Positions 12,901 through 21,978 of a DNA stretch of 64,000 bases are shown piece by piece. Every line of letters starts with the position of its first letter. Positions within the stretch are counted from its first letter, which is position 1. Position numbers and translations under genes: made by a program. The notes under the pieces were generated by a model. The model saw only the letters and a list, made by a program, of their open reading frames with translations, made no database searches and was not told the DNA's origin. This DNA comes from Larix kaempferi. Its lineage: Eukaryota > Streptophyta > Pinopsida > Pinales > Pinaceae. Location: positions 2,460,001 to 2,524,000 of the forward strand of contig BSBM01000597.1 of the NCBI GenBank assembly GCA_027924585.1, given 5' to 3'.

Positions 12901-13801
12901 ATGATTGTTAGGAGATATATTTTGTATAAATCTATCTATATGGCCATATTCATCTATTTCCTTTAAAGATATTGCAGCATCAATTGTTAGGATAGGTCGA
13001 AGGTTTTGATTTGGTGTGTTCTGGTAATCATCAGTCCAATTTTGATATTCTAACTCTGAGGATTTCATTATTGGTGGGTAGATTGTTATCTTCTTCCTGG
13101 TATGTCCACTGGTGATTGTCATATTTCCTGATCGGCAACCTATGTAAGTGTCCGCAGTTGCTAACCAAGGCCTACCCAGGATAATTGGATAGCCACTAAG
13201 TTTTCTTTTTATTTCGATTATTATAAAATCAGCTAGGTATTCCCAGGACTCGATATTTATCATGATGTCTTCTAGCATTCCTTCGGGCTTCACAGTGGAT
13301 GTGTCTACTAGTTGGAATACTGTTGTAGTTGGTAGTTGGTCTTACCATTGATTGGAGTCCTAGGTATAACATGGTTTCTTTAGTCGTGACATTGATCGCA
13401 GCTCCTAGATCGATTAAGCTTTTATTTATTTGCCTTTTATTTATGGTGACACTTACTACAAGACTACCAGGATCAAGATATTTAGGATTTATTATGACAC
13501 CTAGCAATAAATCGGCCAATTGTCCCACTACATTAATAGTTGGTGGGTCACACTTCCTTCTTCTTGGCTTCTTTAGGCAATTCTCTCTAATGAATTTGTT
13601 GCAGATGGGCACATCCCTTATGGCTTATAAGATTGGGATTTGGATGTTTAAGTGTTTGAATTCGTTTAAGATTATATTCTCTTCCTCTTATTTTGTATTC
13701 CGAACAAGTTGTTTTGGAAATGGAGGGTTTCTATTTCGTGTTAGTGGTATAATTTCTTCCTCAGGAGGTTCTGGTTCATCAGGATGCTGAACATAGGGTT
13801 C
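9968..13801 (-). pseudogene. Athila-like pol: protease, RT, RNase H, integrase (broken)
   Basis: Protease lies at 13612-13229 with LIDLGAAIN, followed after a frameshift near 13300-13340 by PIILGRPWLATA. RT (13293 downward) shows WRICVDYRELN, the VLPFGLCNAP block and an FMDD catalytic site in place of YMDD. RNase H follows, with HTDASDKAIG. A single TAG near 11590 interrupts it. Integrase (11487-10336) has the H-H part of its zinc motif and a DDE core (D in GFDFVGPF, D in LDQGPQF, E in GQAEVTNRE). The last zinc Cys is replaced (HCDDFQR). A frameshift near 10340 separates the C-terminal GPY-type module (RWLGPYSIQKI, 10348-9968). Gypsy domain order is clear. The copy is inactive through two frameshifts, a stop and a lost zinc ligand. 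Confidence 0.9.
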
Positions 13802-15262
13802 TCATGTGTGGTCCCAAGCTTCAGGTACAGGTTGTTGGATGTTGTGTGGGGGTGTTTTCTGCAACGTTTTTCCAGATCGTAGGTTTATTTCATTTATTTC
13901 TATGGTGTCCGCAACATAAGTTGGGAATTGTGTGATATCAATGTTGTAAGCCTGCTGTTGTTGTGGGGGCCTGTTATTATTAGGATTTGGAATTAGTTGG
14001 GATGGAATAGGTGGAGGTCTGGGGGGTGGCATAATGAGTGGCTGTTGTAATGGCGCCCTCCAATTTGATGGATGTGGGTACTGGTTTGTATAGTTTGTGG
14101 TGGATGGAAATGGTGGGGGGTATTGAGGATAAGACGGTGGATAATATGGCTATTGATAGGATGGTTGATATGCTTCCTGGTTTTATTACCATTGGTTTTG
14201 ATTTGGCTATGCTTGCCATGGAGTCGGTGCAAAGTTCCAATTTGGCTGTCCTTGATTATAGTAAGTTTCATTGCTCTGTTGATATGGCCTAGCAAAATTA
14301 TTCCTCCTCTGATTTATAAAACAGAGCTTTTCTACAGTTCCTTCAGCTGCTGGGTCTTGAATGGCTGCCTTACATGAGGGTAAGAGGGGACATTTATCAG
14401 TGGAATGGTCATCGATGTAGATACCAAATACTTCTATTGTGTTTAAGGTGCACTGCCCCTTCTCATGCTTCTTCCTACAACGAGGAAAAAATATTGCCAA
14501 GGCTTGGTTAATTTCATCATGTTTCTTTTTTATTTGAAGAGAGTCAAGTTGCATGGCTAGGGATTGCAGTATGTCAGTTTTCATGTCATCTAGTAGGTTT
14601 CCTAAATCATATTTTGTAAGTAAGGATGATGATCCATTGGTGGTTGTATGTGTATCCCTCGTCCCATTCTTAGTTTTCCTAGATCTTGAGTAGTTTTTGA
14701 AGATTTGTAGGATCTGGTCAAAAGATTTTTGGAATATGTCTCCATCTCCAAGGAGATTTAAGACCTCAAAAATCTCCTCTTTTACACCCCTAAGATGGAC
14801 AGGCTTTAGTGATTCAGGATCCAATGTGCAATGGCTGGCTCGTTTGTAGCTAAGTTGAAATCTTTTGGCATAATCTTCTAATGACTCTCTATCTCCTTGT
14901 TGCATCCTAAAGATTTCATCCCTAGTATCTTTGGCCTTGCAGTAGTCCCTATATTTTTCTAAGAATGAATATTTCATTTGATCCCAGCTAAAGATACTAT
15001 TTCCTTCAAGGTTCATGAAACACTGAAGTGATAGGTCTTTTAGTGTGGAAGGAAAAAGCCTAAGCTTTTGTGCATCAGTAGTGTAATCAAATGATCTGCA
15101 AAGTGCCTCAAATTCAAACAGGAATGTGTCAAGATCCTCTGAAGTCAACCCATGAAATTTTGGTATATTGTTAGGATTGATGTTCTTCATTCTGGCATCT
15201 CTGAGAGGTATGCTAATGGGAAAAGTGAAAAGCTCCGTAGGTTCTTCCTCTTCATTTGCCAT
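13802..15262 (-). pseudogene. Athila-like gag
   Basis: Minus-strand frame from ATG 15262. Residues 25-190 contain a retrotrans_gag-type capsid region (FHGLTSEDLDTFLFEFEALC ... GDRESLEDYAKRFQLSYKR). A stop at 14207-14209 interrupts the frame, and further stops occur near 14160-14190. The same frame then encodes a Pro/Gln-rich linker and INLRSGKTLQK, a motif typical of the gag-protease junction in Athila elements. No CCHC knuckle is evident, as is usual in that group. Truncated by nonsense substitutions. Confidence 0.85.
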
Positions 15263-15534
15263 TGAGGTGTTTGAGCTGGAATTGGTAGTGAAGTTGCTTC
15301 TGTTTGGATCGTATGTGGAGTCAGTCTCATTTTCAGAGTGTAGAAATTCAAACTAAGAATGGTCAGAACTGTTATTACCGGTGTTGCTCATGGAATGCTT
15401 GGGTAGAAAGCATCCAAACTTATCCCTTTGCCAACGAGGCATTCATTGGTAGAAGATATTTATGTTTTTGTTTTATGTAATTTTTGTTTCCTTTTTGTGG
15501 TTTTTAGGTGATGTCTCCTAAAAGATTTAGCACC

Positions 15535-15552
15535 TCCCTGGCAACAACGCCA
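15535..15552 (-). other. Primer-binding site of the Athila-like element (tRNA-Asp type)
   Basis: The minus strand reads TGGCGTTGTTGCCAGGGA, 15 of 18 matches to the Athila-type TGGCGCCGTTGCCGGGGA. Two of the three mismatches are CpG-to-TpG/CpA transitions. It lies five bases from the LTR. Confidence 0.85.
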
Positions 15553-15557
15553 AAAAG

Positions 15558-16974
15558 TGGTGCACTCCTAATATGGATGCCTAATGAGGGAAGCTTATAC
15601 CAAGAGCCTACTTTAAATGTCAACCCGGGGAATGTACAAACTTGAGAGATGCATGCACTGTCTGTGCTCTTTATAGGACAATCTCATGTCACAGTTTAAA
15701 GGGTGGTATCGATGTTCTAAATATTTTCTACTAAATGTGAGGGTTGTCTACTTAATGTGAAAACTGATTACGCTACGAAATTGAATACTGGAAAGCAATG
15801 AATCTGATTAAAAGAATTAAAGTGCTGAAAGCAGTAAATATGTTATGAGAAGTAAAGCAGGGAATCTATTCTAAGCAATTAAAATGCTAAAGTAATTAGA
15901 TGCTGATCTGTTCTAAGAAATAAAGATATAAAGACAGTAAATCTATTTGAAATAATTAAACTGCTGAAATAACTAAATGCTGAGAATGAAAATACCATAA
16001 TAGAGCTATTTTACTATTAGGGAAATGAAGTCTGTAACTACTGTCTGCGCACACAAATTGAGTCTTGATCTATCTTATTCTACCAATCTAGAATTGAAAT
16101 ATGATCATTCTAATACTTACCCATCTTCTACTAAGAAGTTAAAAGAAACTAATCACGATGAGAAACTGCAATGAAATCCAGATCTAACCATGACATTGAA
16201 AGCTAAGCTATTACACATGTAATTGTGGATAAAAATATACGTTTGCAAGAAAGAACTTACAGGCCTACTCACATCATTTTACTGTACTACGGAATGCATT
16301 CTAAACTACTACAAAAAACAATGACTCATTCAATGCTACCATATATCATAGAACTGTTCATCAATGTAAAACGCATACCTGGAAAAATACCTGCAGATAG
16401 GAATCTCCTGACCTACGTGTTGGAGGGGTCCTCCCCAACCCGTACTCAGGAGAGAATAAAAACTCAGAAACGCTTGGTGGAATTAATCATCAATATTTCA
16501 TTAATATGTAAAATCCATGTCAAAATAGAAGTCTGTACTTCAGTATCTTAATAGTGCAGAAAACGTTAACAATAATGTCTTTCACAAAAAATAACAGCAG
16601 GGACCTCTCACTACCCAAGAGGTCCATATTTATACAATTTAACTCTAATCCTAACTGATTGTCTAAGTTTCGATTCATCTTGAAAGTGGGAGTGTGTCCC
16701 CTATAAATCAGGAAACAAGGTGTCGAGCTTGTGGTGATCCTTTAGTCTTCTACACATCCTTCCTTTAATAAACCTGAACCTGCTCAATCATGCTTGGTTT
16801 CCATATAATCAGTTTAATTGATATGCATTCTAACATACAAGATTAATCATAAAAACAATTTCATTAAATCATTAAAGTAAAACACTTTTCCCACAATTGA
16901 GAGCGTTTTGTTACCATTGCTTGAGCTGGACTGTGGAAAAAGGGTTATCAAAATACCTAAAAATGGACTCATCA
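15558..16974 (-). repeat. 5' LTR (element sense) of the Athila-like element
   Basis: 1417 bp, pairing with 4815-6234. Contains a minus-strand TATA box at 16627-16634 and ends at the AGTAT target duplication. Confidence 0.93.
16627..16634 (-). promoter_or_regulatory. TATA box of the Athila-like LTR
   Basis: TATAAATA on the minus strand inside the element-sense 5' LTR, also present in the other LTR (5883-5890). Transcription would start about 30 bases further along the minus strand. Confidence 0.5.
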
Positions 16975-16979
16975 AGTAT

Positions 16980-19930
16980 CTTTAGGAGATTATTATCAAT
17001 ATCCCATCAAGGGAATTGGTGAAGCAAGCTACAAGCTTGATTCTAGAGCCCCCATGAAGATGAAGGAAGTTTTATATGTATCAGGGTTGAAGAAGAACTT
17101 GCTTTCTATCTCAACATTAGATAAGAAAGGTTATAGGGTTGCATTCATAGATGGACAAGTACTCATGTGGTCCAAAGGAAAATCTATTAAGGATGCAATT
17201 GTCATTGGAGAAGAGGAAGGAGGTCTATATAAACTCAAGGGTCATCCAAAAGCTACCCTTTTTCATGAAGCCACTAGTCCATGTGAGATATGGCATAGAA
17301 GGATTTCTCATATGAACTACAAAGCACTACCCTATGTGAGAAAAGTAGTGACATGATTTCCAAATTTAAATATTGAACATGAAGGCAGTTGTAAAGGATG
17401 TGCAAAAGGTAAGAATATCAAGAATCAATGTCCAAAGAGGGAAACAAAGACTAAAAGTACTTTGGAACTGATCCATTCAGATGTATGTGGTCCAATGCCC
17501 TCCACATCCTTGAGTGGATATGAATACTACCTTACATTTATTGATGACTATTCAAGAAAGACTTGGATATACTTCCTAAAAGGAAAGAATGAAGTCTTTG
17601 AAAAGTTCAAGGAGTTCAACTCCTTGATAGAAAATCATTAAGAAAAGAAGATCAAAATACTAAGGACAGATAATGGTGGAGAATACACTTCAAAGGATTT
17701 TGAAGTCTTTTGTAAAGAAGCTGGAATCAAGAGGGAACTAACCACTCCCTACAATCCTCAACAAAATGGTGTTGCGGAAAGAAAGAATAGAACCATTATG
17801 GAAGCAGTGAAGACAATGATACATGATCAAGACCTACCTATGTATCTATTGGCTGAAGCAGCCATGACAATAGTCTATGCGCATAATAGACTATCTCATA
17901 GTGCCCTTGAATTCAAGACTCCAGAAGAAGTGTTCACATGGAAGAAACCTGAGGTAAGCCACCTCAAGATATTTGGGTGTCTTGTATATATTCACATACC
18001 AAAAGAAAAGAGAACTAAGTTGGACCCTTCCAGAAACAAGGGAATATTTGTTGGGTATTGTGAGGCATCCAAATCATTCAAGATATACATCCGAGGATTC
18101 TATCATATGGAAATTAGTAGGGATGTGACATTTGATGAAGAAGCAGCTCTCAAGAGATCTAGTAAGTTCCAGTATGAAGAAGTATATGAAGAAGATGCAC
18201 CTCCTAGAATTACAGAAGCTGCACCATCCACTGAAGAAGAGACAACTGAAGACCATGACATGCTAGAACCACAAGAACCCCCCATCACAAACATATCAAG
18301 AAAGAGAAAGCCAACATGGGCTAGAGATATTATACTAGGAGTAGAAAAGTATGGAGCTCCTGAAGGCTCCACTAGAGTGAGCAAGAAACCGAAGCCATTC
18401 TCCAACTATGTGGCTTTGATGTGTGATCTTGTAGATCAAGAACCTACGAGTTATGAAGAAGCAGTTCATAAGAAATATTGGGTGGAGGCAATGCCGGAGG
18501 AGTACCAATCAATAATGAAGAATGATGTTTGGGATATTGTTCCCAAACCAAAGGACAAGAGTGTGGTATCCTCCAAATGGATATACAAAATAAAGCATGC
18601 TGCAGATGGTAGCATTAAAAAATATAAGGCAAGGTTTGTAGCCAGAGGATTCTCTCAGAAAGAGGGAATTGACTATGAAGAGACATTTGCACCATCTGCA
18701 AGGTACACTTCCATTAGAATCATCATGGCACTTGAATCCATGATGAAGTGGAAATTACATCAGATGGATGTAAAGACAACTTTCTTGAATGGTGTGATTG
18801 AGGAAGAAGTGTACATAGAACAACCATAAGGATTTGATGTTGAAGATAGAAGAACCCATGTATGCAGACTGAAGAAGGCTTTGTATGGGTTGAAGCAAGC
18901 TCCTAGAGCTTGGTATGGAAGAATTGACAATTTCTTGAAAAGATTGGGCTTTACCAAGAATAAAGCTGATCCTAACCTTTATCTCAAAGTTATGGATGAT
19001 GAACCTGTCATATTGTTGCTGTATGTGGATGATCAATTTCTGACTGGGAATGAAAAACAGATTATCGAGTGCAAGAAGAAACTCTCTGCAGAGTTTGAGA
19101 TGAAATATCTTGGTTTGATGCATTACTTCCTAGGACTAGAAGTATGGCAATGCTTAGAAGGAATCTTTCTCAACCAGGGAAAGTATGCTGTGGAAATCTT
19201 GAAAAGATTTGATATGTTGGATTCCAACTTGAAGCTATTAGCGGATGACTCGTCAGAGTTAGTGGATGTAACTCTGTACAGGAAGATTATTGGGTCATTA
19301 ATGTATCTGATGAACACTAGGATAGATATATGCTTTATTGTAAACACCTTGAGTCAGCATCTAGTGGAACCTAGACGTGTTCACTTAATAGCTGCAAAGC
19401 ATGTGATGAGGTACCTGAAGGGTACGATAGACTTTGGTCTATATTATCTTGGAGATCATGATTTCAGATTGTATGGATACACAAATGTTGATTGGGCTGG
19501 AAGTGTATTAGACAGGAAGAGCACATCGGGTGGATGTTATTATCTGGGATCTGCCATGATCCCATGGTTTAGCAGGAAGCAATCTAGTGTGGCTCTCAGC
19601 ACAGCTAAAGTGGAAAATATAGCTGCTTGCTCTGCTAGTTGTGAAGCGATATGGCTTCGGAAGTTGTTATCAGGATTGTTTGACTTAGAGATGGACCCCA
19701 CTGTGATCCTGTGTGACAACCAGAGTTGTATCAAAATGACAGAGAATCCGGTGTTCCATGATAAGTCAAAGCACATAGAGATCCGTTATTTCTATATACG
19801 GGATATGGTATAGAAAGGAGCTATCAAGCTCGAATATGTGAGCACTGACGAACAAGTTGCTAATGTATTGACCAAACCTCTGTCTCGAGTAAAGTTTGAG
19901 TATTTTCGAGACAAGCTTTGTGTAGTTTAG
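16980..19930 (+). pseudogene. Copia I pol: protease end, integrase, RT, RNase H
   Basis: One frame continues from 16980 to TAG 19928-19930 with no frameshift. It has in-frame stops at 17354-17356, 17639-17641, 18827-18829 and 19811-19813. In order it shows the pre-integrase zinc region (IWHRRISHMNY ... CKGCAKGK) and the integrase core (HSDVCGP, RTDNGGEY, NGVAERKNR). RT follows (KWIYKIKHAADG, LYGLKQAPRAWY, the catalytic LLYVDD), then RNase H (NVDWAGSVLDRKSTSGG, DNQSCIKM, KHIEIRYFYIRD). The RNase H segment normally reading AEAEY is AKVEN here. All Copia domains are present and the decay is only by substitution. Confidence 0.92.
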
Positions 19931-19954
19931 AAGGACCCTCCTCGAAACGGGGAG

Positions 19955-20165
19955 TGATATGGTCGATGATGATATTTGGATACTGGTGTCAATGGGGATA
20001 CCTGTATCGATGATGAGATTTCCTATATTGACGGTAAGGTCAATAATAAGGATACCTGTATATGAGGATACTGTATCGATGATGTGATGAGGAAACTTGT
20101 ATTGATGTGGATACATGTATCATTGATGAGGTTACCTATTCTGATGATGAGGTCGATGTTGAGGC
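19955..20165. repeat. Imperfect GATGATG/GATACCTGTAT repeats after Copia I pol
   Basis: Short units containing gatgatga and gatacctgtat recur irregularly between the end of pol and the 44-bp array. No coding frame is present. Confidence 0.6.
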
Positions 20166-20206
20166 TACTTGTTATGACGATGAGGTCATTTTATGGTCCC
20201 TAGTAT

Positions 20207-20990
20207 ACGTGATAGGACTACATCATCCTTGAATGCTTGGTTCAAAATGTATGTGATAGGACTACATCGTCCGTGAATGTTTGGTTCAAAATGTATGTGA
20301 TAGGACTTCATCGTCCCTGAACACTTGGTTCAGAATGTATGTGATAGGACTGCATCATCCCTGAACGCTTGGTTCAAAATGTACGTGATAGGACTGCATT
20401 GTCCCTGAACATTTGGTTCAAAATGTACGTGATAGGACTGCATTGTCCCTGAACGCTTGGTTAAAAATGTACATGATAGTACTGCATCGTCCCTAAACGC
20501 TTGGTTCAAAATGTATGTGATAGGACTGCATCGTCCCTGAATGCTTGGTTTAAAATGTATGTCATAGGACTGCATCGTCCCTGAACTTTTGGTTCAAAAT
20601 GTACGTGATAGGACTTCATCGTCCCTGAATGCTTGGTTCAAAATGTACGTGATAGGACTGCATCATCCCTGAACGTTTGGTTCAAAATGTACATGATAGG
20701 ACTGCATCGTCCATGAACGCTTGGTTCAAAATGTATGTGATAGGACTGCGTCATCCCTGAATGCTTGGTTCAAAATGTATGTGATAGGACTGCATCATCC
20801 TTGAACGTTTGGTACAAAATGTACATGATAGGACTGCATCATCCCTGAACGTTTGGTTCAAAATGTACGTGATAGGACTGCATCGTCACTGAACTCTTGG
20901 TTCAAAATGTACATGATAGGATTGCATCATACCTAAACATTTGGTTCAAAATGTACGTGTTAGGATTTTATCATCCTTGGACTTATGTCC
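20207..20990. repeat. 44-bp tandem array, about 18 copies, in the Copia I 3' region
   Basis: Head-to-tail units of 44 bp built around ggttcaaaatgtacgtgata and ggactgcatcgtccctgaa. Copies differ by a few substitutions and keep exact phase. There are no unique spacers, so it is a minisatellite and not a CRISPR array. It lies between the pol stop and the 3' LTR and would form part of the element's transcript. Short frames on the minus strand here are repeat artefacts. Confidence 0.93.
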
Positions 20991-21035
20991 TACAGTGAGA
21001 GGGATTTATCATTATGTAATTGGATCATGTGTGTT

Positions 21036-21290
21036 GCAGGGTATGCTGCTATCCAGATGATGATCTGAAGATCCAGACGATGAGGCTATTGATCAAGATA
21101 TTTAGATGATGATGATGATTTGAATATCCAAACGATGAGGCTGTTGATCGAGAGATCCAGATGATGATGATGATGATGATCTAAAGATCCAGATGATGAT
21201 GTTGTTGATCGAGAGATCTAGATGTTGATACTGTTGATCGAGAGGATCCAAATGATGATGCTATTGTAGCTGTTCAATTGTTGCAGAAGA
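21036..21290. repeat. GATGATG/GATCCAGATGATG degenerate repeats
   Basis: About ten imperfect units of roughly 30 bp containing agatccagatgatgatg and gttgatcgagag. A second repeat tract in the 3' untranslated part of Copia I. Confidence 0.7.
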
Positions 21291-21470
21291 TGAAGACTCG
21301 ATACTGAAGATGTTGATGTTCCAGTATTAAATATCTTGAAGATGTTCCAGTAACTGTTTGAGTCACTGATGATGTATGAAGAAAGCTTCCAATGATTTAT
21401 ATATGTATCATGTATTATGCAGTTGATGATTCCTTGCTCATGCAGACGTTGTTATAATATCCTTCTCGTT

Positions 21471-21479
21471 AAGGGGGAG
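21471..21479 (+). other. Polypurine tract of Copia I
   Basis: AAGGGGGAG directly before the TG of the 3' LTR. Confidence 0.85.
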
Positions 21480-21978
21480 TGTTGAAATATTGTAACTTCT
21501 AAGAATATTATATTTGTACTTTATTATTCCGGAGATGTTTCATTCCTCCAAAGAGACCCTATTGTTTATTCGGAGATGTTTATTCCTTTGAGAGAGTGTG
21601 GTAACTAGGGTTATTAGATCTCCCATGTGAGGTCGGCCCTGAGTTATATGTTTAGGGGTTATTAGACTCTCTTAGGAGTGGTCAGCCCCATTAGGGTGAA
21701 AATTCAGTTAGAACATGAGTATAAATAGAGGAGGTCTGTTCCTCATTTATTCATTCATTCACTCAGTTGTGATTGGCACATAGGAGAGAGAGAGGTCTAC
21801 ATATGAGGAGAAGGAGCTCATATTTGGGTACTACATCTTGTATTGGTTGATTATCTATATTGAGGAAATCTTTGTTGGGTTTTCTACCCCATTAGGGTTT
21901 CCCGGGGTAAATCTTTGTCTATCTTGTGATTGTGTTTCTTTCAGTGATCTTTCTTGTGAAATTAGGCTATACTTAACA
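21480..21978 (+). repeat. 3' LTR of Copia I
   Basis: 499 bp, pairing with 2817-3315 at about 91-92% identity by eye. Ends at target duplication GACGT 21979-21983. Confidence 0.95.
21720..21728 (+). promoter_or_regulatory. TATA box in the Copia I LTR
   Basis: TATAAATAG, intact in this LTR and mutated to tatagatag in the 5' LTR (3057-3065). Confidence 0.5.

Larger units (their letters stand above)
4815..16974 (-). mobile_element. Athila/Tat-like Ty3/Gypsy retrotransposon nested in Copia I
   Basis: LTRs of 1420 bp (4815-6234) and 1417 bp (15558-16974) have TG...CA ends and the exact target duplication AGTAT (4810-4814 and 16975-16979). On the minus strand the order is 5' LTR, tRNA-Asp-type PBS, gag, protease, RT, RNase H, integrase, ORF3, purine tract, 3' LTR. 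RT before integrase identifies Gypsy. Long LTRs, an Asp-tRNA primer, an LRSGK motif before protease, and an extra ORF after integrase are features of the Athila/Tat group. Length is 12,160 bp including a nested TRIM. LTR divergence over the first 240 bp is about 5-6% by eye, less than in the host Copia, as nesting order requires. Confidence 0.93.
2817..21978 (+). mobile_element. Ty1/Copia LTR retrotransposon I, carrying a nested Athila-like element
   Basis: Two 499-bp LTRs (2817-3315 and 21480-21978) begin TGTTGAAA and end TTAACA. They are flanked by an exact 5-bp target duplication, GACGT, at 2812-2816 and 21979-21983. A primer-binding site follows the 5' LTR, and a purine tract lies directly before the 3' LTR. 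Domain order gag, protease, integrase, RT, RNase H identifies Copia. Subtracting the nested element and its TSD leaves about 7.0 kb, long for a Copia; the excess is tandem repeats between pol and the 3' LTR. A by-eye comparison gives about 43 differences between the LTRs (8-9%), so this is an old insertion. Several nonsense codons make it inactive. Confidence 0.95.

Noticed and set aside
20330-20575. Minus-strand 81-codon frame
   Set aside because: It is a translation of the 44-bp repeat unit, with repeated peptide and no independent support.
20207-20990. Regular direct repeats resembling a CRISPR array
   Set aside because: Units abut with no unique spacers, and the locus lies inside a plant LTR retrotransposon.
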